64,000 nucleotides of DNA from Ignavibacteriales bacterium (GCA_016707115.1 JADJIH010000001.1:372001-436000), one strand, 5' to 3'; counted from the first letter of the stretch, positions 27,483 to 35,995 are shown. The notes: generated by a model from the letters alone, not told the origin. Made by a program: numbers and translations.

Positions 27483-28022
27483 CTATTCTTTTGGAACATC
27501 GTGCTTGATTTTATTCCAGGCTTCAGAAAAATCCATTTTTACGAAAGTCGGACTTTCATTATTGTGGCAGCTTACGCAAAATTCTTCAAGTTTATCATTT
27601 ACGATTAATCCTTTTTCTATTGCCAATTTTTTATCCTTCATTACCTTCATATCTTTATAAGCCGATCCCGCACCATGGCAAGTTTCACATTGAACACCAT
27701 CTTCAACTTTAAATTTCTTACCCAACATTGTTGCATCAAGATTATAACCGGTTACATGGCATTTTAAGCATTCCCAGGTTTCAGATGCAGGTTTCAAGAA
27801 ACCTTTTTCTTTTGCAATTTGGTTTGCCTTATCCGTCATTAGAGTTTCAAATGCTTTTGCGTGAGCACTTTTTTGCCAGATTGAAAGCTGACTGCCTTGC
27901 TTTTCCGTTTTATGACACATACCGCAGGATTCAACACCGACATAGGTATTGCCAGTTTGGGATAACATTAATGTAAACGGTAATAAAATAATTGTTAACA
28001 GATAATAAAATGAGTACTTCAT
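27483..28022 (-). CDS. Tetrahaem cytochrome c family protein
   Basis: A signal peptide (MKYSFYYLLTIILLPFTLML) precedes a 155-residue domain with four CxxCH haem sites: CGMCH (33-37), CLKCH, CETCH and CVSCH. The pattern 'VGVESCGMCHK', 'WECLKCHVTGYN', 'GVQCETCHGAG', 'EFCVSCHN' is that of the cytochrome c554/perchlorate reductase-like family. Such periplasmic proteins carry electrons; a partner is not encoded here. A terminator follows, so it is probably a separate transcript from the genes downstream. Confidence 0.88.
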   Translation of the reverse strand: MKYSFYYLLTIILLPFTLMLSQTGNTYVGVESCGMCHKTEKQGSQLSIWQKSAHAKAFETLMTDKANQIAKEKGFLKPASETWECLKCHVTGYNLDATMLGKKFKVEDGVQCETCHGAGSAYKDMKVMKDKKLAIEKGLIVNDKLEEFCVSCHNNESPTFVKMDFSEAWNKIKHDVPKE

Positions 28023-28092
28023 AAAACCTCCTGATAATGACTATTAAACAGATTTGTAATTAATGAGTTAAGACATTCTTACACATATAATT

Positions 28093-28311
28093 TTATACAA
28101 CAGGAAAAGCAAGTTTAAGATTGACTTTGTACTGTTTTATCTTGCCAGCTTCAACGCTTGCCATATGTTTTATCACTTCAAATCCCGTGATACCATTTAC
28201 GGTTTTTGAAGCTTTATTTAATGCTTGAACAATTGCATCATCAAAACTTTTTGAAGAAATCCCGATGATTTCAATAATCTTTACTGCGCCTTCATTGATG
28301 TGGGTGCTCAT
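28093..28311 (-). CDS. Dodecin
   Basis: The 72-residue protein (VKIIEIIGISSKSFDDAIVQ, then GFEVIKHMASVEAGKIKQYK) has the beta-alpha-beta-beta dodecin pattern. Dodecins assemble into 12-mers that store or buffer flavins. The usual flavin-stacking Trp position holds a different residue (GFEVIK), so the bound ligand may differ. It is the last of three closely spaced genes downstream of dyad promoter copy I. Confidence 0.9.
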   Translation of the reverse strand: MSTHINEGAVKIIEIIGISSKSFDDAIVQALNKASKTVNGITGFEVIKHMASVEAGKIKQYKVNLKLAFPVV

Positions 28312-28393
28312 AAATACTCCTTTTTTGTTAAATTAATTTAAATAGATAACCAGATTTACATTACATTCAAATAAATAAAATCGTTTCTAAACC

Positions 28394-28600
28394 TTATAAA
28401 TTCATTTTATTTTGAAAGTGATCCTTATATAAATAATAAGCAAATATTTCTATATTATAACTTGTTAATATGGCATTCAATTCTTGAAAGTACTCATCTT
28501 TCTTTTGATTGGGGCACGTGCAGGGATTACATTCACAGATTGTTAACTTCTTTTTAACCAACTTATTTATTCGTTCATCAAGTGGTAATATATTTTTCAT
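28394..28600 (-). CDS. Small protein with C-x-C-x2-C-x-C motif
   Basis: A 68-residue protein with a cluster ICECNPCTCPNQK near residues 21-33 that could bind a metal such as zinc or iron. The rest is helical and charged (KDEYFQELNAILTSYNIEIF). The family is unknown to me. It sits between the 53-residue membrane protein and dodecin on the same strand. Confidence 0.55.
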   Translation of the reverse strand: MKNILPLDERINKLVKKKLTICECNPCTCPNQKKDEYFQELNAILTSYNIEIFAYYLYKDHFQNKMNL

Positions 28601-28625
28601 ATTTCATTCCTTACTAATATGTGAA

Positions 28626-28787
28626 TTAATTATCATTCGGATTATTTATCTTTCGTTGGTGACCAGAAATCATAATCATAATCACTGCAACTGCCGGAAA
28701 AGCGTACAAGACATTACCGATTTCGTATGGTACAAATAATCCAATTAACCAAAAGAAAACAATGAGAAGTGCAGTTTTAACCAACAC
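28626..28787 (-). CDS. Small membrane protein, 53 residues
   Basis: A GTG start at 28787 has AGAGG seven bases upstream and opens 53 codons. The protein has two hydrophobic segments (TALLIVFFWLIGLFVP and VLYAFPAVAVIMIMI) and a basic/polar tail. The layout recalls the lmo0937-type protein at 40936-41085. It is the first gene behind dyad promoter copy I (28821-28884), which supports its reality despite the unusual start codon. Confidence 0.6.
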   Translation of the reverse strand: MLVKTALLIVFFWLIGLFVPYEIGNVLYAFPAVAVIMIMISGHQRKINNPNDN

Positions 28788-28820
28788 AGTATACCTCTTT
28801 TGAGTTATAATTTTAATGAT

Positions 28821-28884
28821 AAACTATGCAGGGCGATACAGTAGTTCAATCCATCAGAAGGATGAAAAAAGGGCTACATCCTTT
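28821..28884 (-). promoter_or_regulatory. Dyad-type stress promoter, copy I (53-residue membrane protein, dodecin)
   Basis: Plus-strand GGATG (28860-28864), centre AAAAAAGGGCTA, CATCCTTT: the most symmetrical copy, with AAGGATG mirrored by CATCCTT. The minus strand has -35 TTGAAC and -10 TAGTTT at the standard spacings. Confidence 0.85.
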
Positions 28885-29001
28885 GGGTGAGATAAAATAA
28901 ATAATTTATTTATTTACAGATGATTTACGAAATAATTACAATTACTTATTAAAAGTAATTCGATTTTTGTATTGATTGGAGATAGTTTGAAAGATTAAAT
29001 G

Positions 29002-29021
29002 AAAAATGAAATTTCATTTTT
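29002..29021. terminator. AT-rich perfect palindrome downstream of the YtxH gene set
   Basis: AAAAATGAAA and TTTCATTTTT form a perfect 10-bp inverted repeat about 45 bases past the stop at 29066. On the minus strand it ends in a T-run, so it could end transcription of the YtxH operon. A second 8-bp inverted repeat (AATTACTT/AAGTAATT) is at 28940-28960. Confidence 0.4.
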
Positions 29022-29065
29022 TACAAGTTTGATAAAACAACAATCTTTGGCTCACAGTTCAAGTT

Positions 29066-29251
29066 TCAATTATTGGTATCAGAACTTTCCTTCTGTCGGG
29101 TCTTTGCTACTGCAGCCATTATACCCATTCCAAATATGATTATAACTCCAATTATAATCCAAATTGGTGGGGCACCCATTTCATTGGCTCCCCAGGCTAA
29201 ACCACCGGCTACTAACGCCGTTCCTATTAAATAAATTACTAGGTTTGACAT
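29066..29251 (-). CDS. Two-span small membrane protein, 61 residues
   Basis: Starting at ATG 29251 (AAAGGAAG upstream), the protein reads MSNLVIYLIGTALVAGGLAW, GANEMGAPPIWIIIGVIIIF and a short polar tail. A longer frame from 29326 would add 25 unrelated polar residues and overlap the previous gene more. It resembles small membrane proteins with two spans around 'GAPPIWI' seen in other stress gene sets; no function is known. It is the last gene of the YtxH set. Confidence 0.65.
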   Translation of the reverse strand: MSNLVIYLIGTALVAGGLAWGANEMGAPPIWIIIGVIIIFGMGIMAAVAKTRQKESSDTNN

Positions 29252-29267
29252 CTTAATTATTCTTCCT

Positions 29268-29669
29268 TTATTTATTGGATATTTCTTTTGCTTTATAATT
29301 TCTCCAAAACGATGCAGTTCCAACACCTATTGCGTTTATATTTTTAAATATTGGCATCACAGCATTTTCTATCCCATTAAGAATTTTATCTTCAACATTA
29401 AATATTAGATCTACACGGTTTCTAATACTATTTACTATTGTTCTAGTCATCTGGAGGTTAGATTCAACTTCATTAGTGATGCGATTTAGTTTTTCTGAAG
29501 CTATAAGAATCGATTCTAAGAGGGGATTAAGTCTAAATGTTAATGCCTGTATATCTAAACTAATAGAATGCACTGATTTAACTATTCGAAACACATAGTA
29601 AATCAGTGCAATACAAAGGACTGATGCTAGAATGAGCAGTACGCTAGTAAGAATTTCTATTGTACTCAC
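29268..29669 (-). CDS. DUF948-like membrane protein
   Basis: One N-terminal membrane span (ILTSVLLILASVLCIALIYY) is followed by a long amphipathic helical region (RLNPLLESILIASEKLNRIT, NEVESNLQMTRTIVNSI), as in DUF948 proteins. In many bacteria DUF948 and YtxH proteins are encoded together, as here (10-base gap). Both are thought to be envelope-associated stress proteins without known activity. Confidence 0.7.
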   Translation of the reverse strand: MSTIEILTSVLLILASVLCIALIYYVFRIVKSVHSISLDIQALTFRLNPLLESILIASEKLNRITNEVESNLQMTRTIVNSIRNRVDLIFNVEDKILNGIENAVMPIFKNINAIGVGTASFWRNYKAKEISNK

Positions 29670-29678
29670 TGTAATAAA

Positions 29679-30098
29679 CTATGATTTCTTAGCTTCGTTG
29701 TAAGCTTCCATACCGGCTTTAACCGAAGATTTCAATCTTTCTGTTTCTAATTCTATTTTTTCCTTACCAGTATGTAAAACATCTCTTGTTTTTGCTTTTG
29801 CATCATTATAAAGTCGTTCAGCATCGTTTAGAATTTCTTCAGGTTTTGATTTTAAATCATTCATCACCATCGCATATTTTCTTTTTCCTTCATTAAACAT
29901 TTCACCAGCTTTAATTTTTTTATCTTGATAATATTTATCTGCTTCATCAAAATATTCTCCGGACTTTTGTTTAATATCTCCTCTAAGTTCTTTACCGCTC
30001 TTAGGTGTAGTTAATAATGCAACTATTGCACCTACAGCACCACCTGCTAAAAATCCAATAAGTAAACCTTTAACGTGATTATTATTACTAGACATCAT
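29679..30098 (-). CDS. YtxH-domain protein
   Basis: The N-terminal signature GLLIGFLAGGAVGAIVALLT, then TPKSGKELRGDIKQKSGEYF, is the YtxH domain: a glycine-rich membrane segment followed by the TPKSGKELR motif. The remaining 90 residues are a charged helix. YtxH of Bacillus is a sigma-B and sigma-H regulated stress protein. It is first in a set with DUF948-like and two-span proteins behind dyad promoter copy J. Confidence 0.9.
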   Translation of the reverse strand: MMSSNNNHVKGLLIGFLAGGAVGAIVALLTTPKSGKELRGDIKQKSGEYFDEADKYYQDKKIKAGEMFNEGKRKYAMVMNDLKSKPEEILNDAERLYNDAKAKTRDVLHTGKEKIELETERLKSSVKAGMEAYNEAKKS

Positions 30099-30148
30099 AA
30101 GTTCCTTTCAATTATTTATAATATATCTGACTATTTTATTTTCAATTA

Positions 30149-30212
30149 AATGTAAATAAGAACACAAATTGAATCAATCGTGCAAAAGGATGATAAAAGG
30201 ACTACATCTTTT
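30149..30212 (-). promoter_or_regulatory. Dyad-type stress promoter, copy J (YtxH operon)
   Basis: Plus-strand GGATG (30188-30192), centre ATAAAAGGACTA, CATCTTTT. The minus strand has a 10-bp gap, -35 TTGATT, 17 bp and -10 TACATT. The start site would be about 45 bases before the ytxH ATG. Confidence 0.85.
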
Positions 30213-30301
30213 ACGCTGATTATACTGTTATGAGCAAAATAATATATATTCAAGAAGAACCTGTAAGTAAAATCTATAAAGATTAGGAAATCAACGTTTT
30301 A

Positions 30302-30550
30302 TTATTTTTTCTTTAAGATGATTCTGTATAAAAATAAAACTAGCATCGCGCCTAAGGTTGCACCAATGAAACCAGCAGTTTCTCCTGGTTCATAAATTCC
30401 TAAAATTTTTCCCAGATAAGTCGCAATAAACGCTCCTACAATTCCAAGCAGAATGGTAATTATACAGCCACCGGGATCTTTACCGGGCATTAATAATTTG
30501 GCAATAACACCTGCAATAAACCCAATAATTATAGTTCCTATAATTTCCAT
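30302..30550 (-). CDS. GlsB/YeaQ/YmgE-family stress membrane protein
   Basis: An 82-residue protein with three hydrophobic segments: IIIGFIAGVIAKLLMPGKDP, GGCIITILLGIVGAFIATYL and FIGATLGAMLVLFLYRIILK. The 'GxxAGxxAxxxxPGxxPGG' start is the hallmark of this transglycosylase-associated family. The proteins are induced by stress in many bacteria; their activity is not known. A degenerate dyad promoter is about 75 bases upstream. Confidence 0.92.
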   Translation of the reverse strand: MEIIGTIIIGFIAGVIAKLLMPGKDPGGCIITILLGIVGAFIATYLGKILGIYEPGETAGFIGATLGAMLVLFLYRIILKKK

Positions 30551-30625
30551 AATTATCTCTATAAATTTTATTTATAAATTTTTCATTTGAAATCATCTTT
30601 ATAAGAAATGATTTCTTTCCAATCA

Positions 30626-30690
30626 ATTAAATTCTGCCATCCTTAACTGAATGTCCTCAATTAAGGATGAAAAGTATGAACTTATTTGAA
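30626..30690 (-). promoter_or_regulatory. Degenerate dyad-type promoter before the GlsB/YeaQ gene
   Basis: Plus-strand GGATG (30665-30669) with AAAAGTATGAACT then TATTTG: the centre has one extra base and the distal arm is weak. At the standard spacings the minus strand gives ACATTC and TTTAAT. It may be a relic or a low-strength copy. Confidence 0.35.
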
Positions 30691-30705
30691 CACTTAAACT
30701 AAATT

Positions 30706-30897
30706 TTAGTTTCCAATACGAATCGTATCGAGGCTTCCTATAACTCCGAATGCACTGAGCAGCCAAAGAATGACTGCAATAACTACAACGACATTAAGTA
30801 TTTTCTTAATAGTAGCCTGCATGGGGATGTAGCTGTTAATAAGCCACAGCACAACTCCAACAACAACTAAAACAATTACTAATGTTACTAATGACAT
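30706..30897 (-). CDS. Thivi_2564-like small membrane protein
   Basis: The 63-residue protein has two hydrophobic segments (LVTLVIVLVVVGVVLWLINS, ILNVVVVIAVILWLLSAFGV) separated by YIPMQATIKK. The 'LWLINxYIPM...IKKILNxVVVI' pattern is typical of the Thivi_2564 family of small membrane proteins, whose role is unknown. An AAAGGAT ribosome site precedes the ATG. No dyad promoter is seen upstream; the next gene in that direction is the old yellow enzyme. Confidence 0.8.
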   Translation of the reverse strand: MSLVTLVIVLVVVGVVLWLINSYIPMQATIKKILNVVVVIAVILWLLSAFGVIGSLDTIRIGN

Positions 30898-31056
30898 TAT
30901 ATTTATCCTTTCAAAATAGTTTGTTTAAAAAATCACTAATGTATTAAAGCACCCATTATTAGGTCGCACATTTATGACTAAATATTCTGAAAATATTTTC
31001 TACTTCTCAATTAGCTGAACTTGAACACACAGTACTTACATTCATCGAATGAAAAT

Positions 31057-32151
31057 CTAAGTAACAATATTATGAACTGGGTAATCAGTATATCCTTTTT
31101 TACCAGGTGAATAAAATGTACTCATGTCAGGTTCTTTTGATAATACCCAATCATTTGAAAATCGCTCAACAAGATCAGGGTTGTTTATAAAAGGTTTCCC
31201 AAATGCAATTAAGTTTGCAAGTCCGCCTTCTAATTCTTTTTCAGCACTTTCAAAAGTATATCCGCCGCTCAAAATAAGTGTTTGATCAAATCTTAAACTA
31301 ATTGCATTTTTTATTTCAAACGGTACTTCTGGTGCACCCATACTACTATGATCTACAAGATGGATATAAAGTATTTTTAAGCTATTTAGTTTTTCTGCAA
31401 GATATTTATAGGTGTCATCAGTTTCGGGATAGTATGACATATCACTTGCAACACCATAAGGAGATAATCGAATACCGACTTTATCTTTCCCAATCGCTTC
31501 AATTACATCTTGTACTATTTCCAACAAAAAACGGCAGCGATTATCGATGCTTACACCATAATCATCATTTCTTAAATTACTTATCGGAGATAAAAATTGT
31601 TCTATTAAATAACCGTTTGCTCCATGCAATTCGATACCATCAAACCCGGCTTTAATTGCATTAGTTGCGGCAGTACTAAATTCTTTTTTTGTATGATTTA
31701 TTTCTGCAATATTCATTTCAATTGGGATTGGAAAATCCTGAAGTCCATTTGCATCAGTCCACATTTGTCCTTTTGGTTTAACTGCAGATGGTGAGATAAT
31801 AGTTGTATTGTCCGGCATATTTTCATGATGGCTTATTCGGCCTGTGTGCATAAGCTGAAGAAATATTTTACCATCTTTTAAATGCACAGCTTCTGTGGTT
31901 TTCTTCCAGCCCTCTATTTGAGCATCGTTGAAGATTCCTGGAATACGGCAGTAGCCAAGACCATTTGGAGAAGGAGAAGTTCCTTCAGTAATAATCAATC
32001 CGGCGGAAGCACGCTGAGAGTAATACTCCGCCATTAATTCATTTGGAATACTACCAATTGCCCGAGAACGTGTCATTGGTGCCATTACAATTCTATTGTT
32101 AAGATATAAGTTACTCAGCTTATAATGGCTTAGTAGTTTAACTTTTTCCAT
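31057..32151 (-). CDS. Old yellow enzyme family flavin oxidoreductase
   Basis: At 364 residues this is a full-length OYE/NemA-type FMN enzyme. It has the start LSNLYLNNRIVMAPMTRSRA, the GLIITEGTSPSPNG stretch, QLMHTGRISH, the substrate-binding pair HGANGYLIEQFLSPISNLR and DDYGVSIDNRCRFLLEIV, and GVRLSP-like GIRLSPYG. Such enzymes reduce activated alkenes and nitro-esters with NAD(P)H and often protect against electrophiles. It is the last gene of a seven-gene set that begins with bacterioferritin and dyad promoter copy L. Confidence 0.92.
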   Translation of the reverse strand: MEKVKLLSHYKLSNLYLNNRIVMAPMTRSRAIGSIPNELMAEYYSQRASAGLIITEGTSPSPNGLGYCRIPGIFNDAQIEGWKKTTEAVHLKDGKIFLQLMHTGRISHHENMPDNTTIISPSAVKPKGQMWTDANGLQDFPIPIEMNIAEINHTKKEFSTAATNAIKAGFDGIELHGANGYLIEQFLSPISNLRNDDYGVSIDNRCRFLLEIVQDVIEAIGKDKVGIRLSPYGVASDMSYYPETDDTYKYLAEKLNSLKILYIHLVDHSSMGAPEVPFEIKNAISLRFDQTLILSGGYTFESAEKELEGGLANLIAFGKPFINNPDLVERFSNDWVLSKEPDMSTFYSPGKKGYTDYPVHNIVT

Positions 32152-32239
32152 TTACAATCTTTCTAACATAATTATGATTATAATATTTATAGTATTAATA
32201 ATGATTCTAATTATGTTTCAGTAAAATTTCATTACTGTA

Positions 32240-33001
32240 CTATTTAATATGGTTAATGAATCCAACGTAATGACCAAAGAGTTCTTTTTCATATTCGTCT
32301 GTAATCTGTACATCGGGATCGAACACAGGACTATTCTTTATAGATTCTTGTGATAGATTCACATAGACTTTTTCTTCATTCCAATCAATTTTTTTTATCC
32401 ATTGAGGTGATACAAGAACTTTTCTGCCTGGCAGCCAATTGTGTGTATCTATAGTTAAGAATACTAGATTCCATTTTTTATCGTCCACAATAAAATCTTC
32501 AACGTGTCCTATCTCTCCGTCATTAGACTGAATATTATAACCTTCAACATTATGTGTACTTCGCAGATGTGGATCTTCCTTTGTCCTTTTGGCAGAATTA
32601 TTTTCTTTTGTGGTTGATATACTATCAATCATAGGTGGAAATGGCATAATTCCCACATTCCCATCGTTATATACATCGCCCCAATAAACAGGTAATCCAT
32701 AATAATTATACAAATCTATTTCATGTTGGCGCGATACTGTTTTTTTAGTTTCTGTATCTGGACTATTGCGGATTTGCTCCATACTTAGATTTACTTGAAA
32801 TGTTTCGGACAACCAATCAGTTAAACCAAGTGCTGAATGCGGAATTAATACTTTTCTTTCATTCAACCAATTTCCCGTCTCAACAACTAAGTACCGAATT
32901 GTCCAAGTATGATCATCAAAATAAAACTCACTCACTTTTCCGATTTTGCCATCCTTAGCACTGATGGTGTAGCCAATTAAACTATTTACACTGCGTTGCA
33001 T
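32240..33001 (-). CDS. Protein with two PRC-barrel domains
   Basis: The 253-residue protein has two halves of the same fold. The first, IGYTISAKDGKIGKVSEFYF then WTIRYLVVETGNWL, ends ...RKVLIPHSAL. The second, VEGYNIQSNDGEIGHVEDFI then WNLVFLTIDTHNWLPGRKVL, ends ...VSPQWI. Both end with 'VNLSxExIKNSP'. PRC-barrels are small beta-barrels used in RNA metabolism and photosynthetic assembly; tandem PRC proteins are common in stress gene sets. Cytosolic. Part of the bacterioferritin-led set. Confidence 0.85.
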   Translation of the reverse strand: MQRSVNSLIGYTISAKDGKIGKVSEFYFDDHTWTIRYLVVETGNWLNERKVLIPHSALGLTDWLSETFQVNLSMEQIRNSPDTETKKTVSRQHEIDLYNYYGLPVYWGDVYNDGNVGIMPFPPMIDSISTTKENNSAKRTKEDPHLRSTHNVEGYNIQSNDGEIGHVEDFIVDDKKWNLVFLTIDTHNWLPGRKVLVSPQWIKKIDWNEEKVYVNLSQESIKNSPVFDPDVQITDEYEKELFGHYVGFINHIK

Positions 33002-33053
33002 AATAACTCCTTTAATTAATTGATATAGAAAAGACTATAAGTATTCATCTTGT

Positions 33054-33905
33054 TCAAACCCCTGTAAATTTTATTAGTTCTGTATTAAACTTTTGAGTCT
33101 CTTCTAAAAACAAACTATGACCGCTATTCTCGAATGCAATGATGTGTGAATGAGCGATTCCAATTTTCATTTGTTCAGCAAGATCAAAAGAACATATTTT
33201 ATCTTTTTTACCATGCATAATCACCGTCGGAATTAATATTTTCACCAGATCACTTCTCAGGTCCGTATCACGCAGAGCAATTAAACATTGAGCTGTTGCA
33301 TATGAAGAAGCACTTAAACAAATTCCATTCAACCAACTAGCAATCCCTTCACTTAGTGAGGTTTCGGTAGCAGAAAATATTTTTGCGAAATCTGCTAAAA
33401 GTTTCGGCCGATCTTTATAGTTCAGTTCAATTAATTCATCAACTGCGCTTTTGGGAAGATTGTAAGGAAAATCTTTACGCTGTGTCCAAATGGGTGCTGC
33501 TGCTGCAACTAAAGCCAGTCTGGAAATATGAGCACTATCGTAATTTGACACAAAACGAATTGCAATAGCTCCTCCCATAGAAAAGCCCACTAAAACTGCA
33601 TCCGCTATTTTCAGCTTATCCAAAACTTTTTTTATATCTGATGCATGTACATCATAATCATAAGATCCGTACGGTTTATCAGATTTGCCAAAACCTCTTA
33701 ACGTAATACCAATTACTCGAAAGTTTTTATTAATTAGATCGTTGTATTGGTATTCAAACATTTCATCGCTTAACGGCCAACCATGTATTAACACTATTGG
33801 CCTGCCTTCACCTGCATCTGTTATATGAAGATTTACATTAGGTTCTACTTCTATATATTCCGCTCTGGAAACTGAAGTTATTGTAGCATCATTTTTTTTA
33901 TTCAT
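33054..33905 (-). CDS. Alpha/beta hydrolase (haloperoxidase-like)
   Basis: A 283-residue alpha/beta hydrolase with oxyanion motif LIHGWPLSDEMFEYQ, nucleophile elbow VGFSMGGAIA (Ser), acid residue region VIMHGKKDKICS (Asp) and catalytic His in NSGHSLFLEE. The fold and motif spacing match cofactor-free haloperoxidases and esterases. The substrate is unknown. It shares the operon with a second hydrolase at 34405-35232, with HPF-like and PRC-barrel genes next to it. Confidence 0.87.
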   Translation of the reverse strand: MNKKNDATITSVSRAEYIEVEPNVNLHITDAGEGRPIVLIHGWPLSDEMFEYQYNDLINKNFRVIGITLRGFGKSDKPYGSYDYDVHASDIKKVLDKLKIADAVLVGFSMGGAIAIRFVSNYDSAHISRLALVAAAAPIWTQRKDFPYNLPKSAVDELIELNYKDRPKLLADFAKIFSATETSLSEGIASWLNGICLSASSYATAQCLIALRDTDLRSDLVKILIPTVIMHGKKDKICSFDLAEQMKIGIAHSHIIAFENSGHSLFLEETQKFNTELIKFTGV

Positions 33906-34024
33906 TTTACTTTTCCAGGTTATTATAAATTTATTATTAAAAATTCATTTGTCTCATTCAGCGATAATATTTCCTAATACTTATCAATTCGTAATTTTAT
34001 AGCCCCGATAATTCTTAAATGTTA

Positions 34025-34339
34025 TTAATGATTCCTTAGACGTCCTTGTATTGTAGCAAGAGAAGACTTTAACTTATCAACGGCTCCTGTAACAGCAAGT
34101 TCGTGTGAGTCTGCGTGATTAGTAACGGCTATCGGTTTTATCCCTTCAAGACGGGCTTCAATCATGCATCGTTTGTCGTTCACTCCATTCTTATTACTGT
34201 CCTCATCTGAAAGATGAACTTCCAGTCGGGTTATGTGATCCTCGAACCTGCTTAATTCACCTGAGATTAATGTAGTTAACGAGGATCTAAGTCCTTCGCT
34301 TCCCACTATATTTTTGCCAGTGTTAAATTGAATTTTCAT
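34025..34339 (-). CDS. HPF/RaiA-like ribosome-associated protein
   Basis: A 104-residue protein beginning MKIQFNTGKNIVGSEGLRSS with ITRLEVHLSDEDSNKNG and CMIEARLEGIKPIAVTNHAD. The latter is the beta-strand/helix pattern of the RaiA/HPF ribosome-dimerisation domain (HLxD, CxIEAR). Such proteins inactivate ribosomes in stationary phase. The protein lacks the long HPF C-terminal domain. It sits between two alpha/beta hydrolases, and its presence supports the view that this operon serves survival. Confidence 0.75.
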   Translation of the reverse strand: MKIQFNTGKNIVGSEGLRSSLTTLISGELSRFEDHITRLEVHLSDEDSNKNGVNDKRCMIEARLEGIKPIAVTNHADSHELAVTGAVDKLKSSLATIQGRLRNH

Positions 34340-34404
34340 AATTGTTAAATATTTAGTTTAAAGAAGTTATCTTATATAAAATCGTTCAAAATGACTTTGA
34401 ATTT

Positions 34405-35232
34405 TTAGCCACTATAGTAAACCGTTGAAACAAATTTCTCTAATTGATTATTGAATTCTGTTGGATTCTCCATGTTGCTTAAATGAGCTGCTTGCTCTAA
34501 TATGCACAACATAGAATCTTCAATTTTTTCATGCATAAGTTGTGCTGCTGCAGGCGGGGTAATCTTATCCTCGTTTCCCACCATTATAAGTACCGGTACT
34601 TTTATATTCGGAAGACTACCGCATGTTTCTTTACGTTCGTAAAAAGCGCGTAAAGTTTTATAGAGTGTTTTCTTTGAGGTGTTTACAATCATCTCTCTAG
34701 TCGAAGCAATTTCAGCTTCTTTGCTTGTAAAAGACTCAGGTGCAAATAGGTTTTTTAAGCTGTCCTCGGCGAACGCTTCCACGCCGTCTTTTTTAATGTT
34801 CTCTATCGTTTTCATCCGTTTTTCTTTTACTTCAGATGTGTCTGCAATACAATTTGTATCACATAATATTAGTGCATCAAAATGATCGGGGTAGTTTTCT
34901 ATCGCCCTTAATGCAATGTATCCGCCCATAGATAATCCACATAATATGGCTTTATCAATTTTTAGAGCTTCCATAAAGTTTATAAGATCATTTACAAAGA
35001 GTTCAATTGAATAAATACCTGTCCCAACATCAGAGCTTCCATGGCCGCGAACGTCATAAGCAATTACACGATAATTATCCTTCAGCACTTTTATTTGTTT
35101 GTCCCACATAGACTTATTAAACGGAAAACCATGAATAAAAATTATAACCGGCGCTCCTTCTTGTCCCTCATCATTATAACATACTGTTAAATTATTTACA
35201 GTAATTTTGATATTGTTTCCTACATCTCGCAT
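34405..35232 (-). CDS. Alpha/beta hydrolase
   Basis: A 275-residue enzyme with FIHGFPFNKSMWDKQ (oxyanion loop), CGLSMGGYIALRA (Ser nucleophile), LIMVGNEDKITPPAA (Asp) and EQAAHLSNMENP (His). This set of residues matches esterase/3-oxoadipate enol-lactonase-like hydrolases. No partner gene points to beta-ketoadipate degradation, so a general esterase or detoxifying role is more likely. It lies 66 bases after the reductase gene. Confidence 0.87.
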   Translation of the reverse strand: MRDVGNNIKITVNNLTVCYNDEGQEGAPVIIFIHGFPFNKSMWDKQIKVLKDNYRVIAYDVRGHGSSDVGTGIYSIELFVNDLINFMEALKIDKAILCGLSMGGYIALRAIENYPDHFDALILCDTNCIADTSEVKEKRMKTIENIKKDGVEAFAEDSLKNLFAPESFTSKEAEIASTREMIVNTSKKTLYKTLRAFYERKETCGSLPNIKVPVLIMVGNEDKITPPAAAQLMHEKIEDSMLCILEQAAHLSNMENPTEFNNQLEKFVSTVYYSG

Positions 35233-35297
35233 AGTGTTACTCTTTACAATTATTGCTTAAGTTTTTTTTTATTTAATAGTCATGCATTTTCATTTTA

Positions 35298-35972
35298 TCA
35301 AAATTCTTCTTTTATAAGATGTTTTTCACCAACATTTAAATCTTGAAGTTGCTTTTCTACAAACTCTATCATAGGTGGGGGACCACATAAATAAAAGTAT
35401 TGATTTATTCCTCCAAAATTATCCTGCAGAAAATCCATTGTTATTATGCCATTCTCATATCCGGTCACTTTTTCTTCGGATAAAATATTGATGAAATTGT
35501 TACCTAATATTTCCTTAAACTCTTGTTCAAGGATTATATCGCCTTGTGTTTTATTGGCGAATATTAATTTGCATTCCCCAACTTCATTTTTAGAATGAAG
35601 ATTTCTGAGGATGGAAATAAATGGCGTAACACCGGCACCTCCCGCAATGAATACACCTTCACCTTTGTAATTGATTGTACCAAATACATCGTTAAGAATT
35701 AATTCATCATCTTTTTTAAGCTGCATAAGTTCATTAGTTACGCTATGGTGCGATGGATATGTTTTGATTGTAAACTCAAGATAATCATCTTGAGGCAGGC
35801 AGGTAAAAGTAAAAGGTCTTTTTTCATTCTGCCAACCTTTTTTATTGATCGAAACTTCAGTTGCCTGTCCGGACGTAAACGTGTAATGCAGAGGTTTCTC
35901 AGTTACAATTCGCAGTACGTCATGTGTGATATGATCAATACTCTTTATTTTTACAAAATGCTGTTTCATCAT
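35298..35972 (-). CDS. FAD/NAD(P)-binding oxidoreductase (ferredoxin reductase type)
   Basis: The 224-residue protein is a flavodoxin/ferredoxin reductase core without a fused iron-sulfur domain. FTSGQATEVSINKKGWQNEK and RPFTFTCLP form the FAD site, GVFIAGGAGVTPFISILRNL is the nucleotide-binding loop, and YLCGPPPMIEFVEKQL is the C-terminal NAD(P) motif. It follows bacterioferritin by 23 bases, so it might supply electrons to mobilise iron. That is an inference from position only. Confidence 0.87.
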   Translation of the reverse strand: MMKQHFVKIKSIDHITHDVLRIVTEKPLHYTFTSGQATEVSINKKGWQNEKRPFTFTCLPQDDYLEFTIKTYPSHHSVTNELMQLKKDDELILNDVFGTINYKGEGVFIAGGAGVTPFISILRNLHSKNEVGECKLIFANKTQGDIILEQEFKEILGNNFINILSEEKVTGYENGIITMDFLQDNFGGINQYFYLCGPPPMIEFVEKQLQDLNVGEKHLIKEEF

Positions 35973-35995
35973 ATTCTCCAGTTTCAGCCATTAGC

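Larger units (their letters stand above)
26936..27520 (-). repeat. Diverged tandem duplication of a promoter region, about 290 bp per copy
   Basis: Unit 1 (about 26936-27235) and unit 2 (about 27236-27520) share the same order. Each has a signal-peptide 5' end (MKPIIAFV), a leader, a dyad promoter, and the last codons of the multihaem cytochrome gene (VPKE or IPKE then TAG). The parts inside each unit are visibly homologous, including AAGTTGAGAAAA, TATCTAATAAG and TTTTAGGTGAGG. The boundary between units joins the 5' end of one gene to the 3' end of another, as expected for a tandem duplication. Confidence 0.75.
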
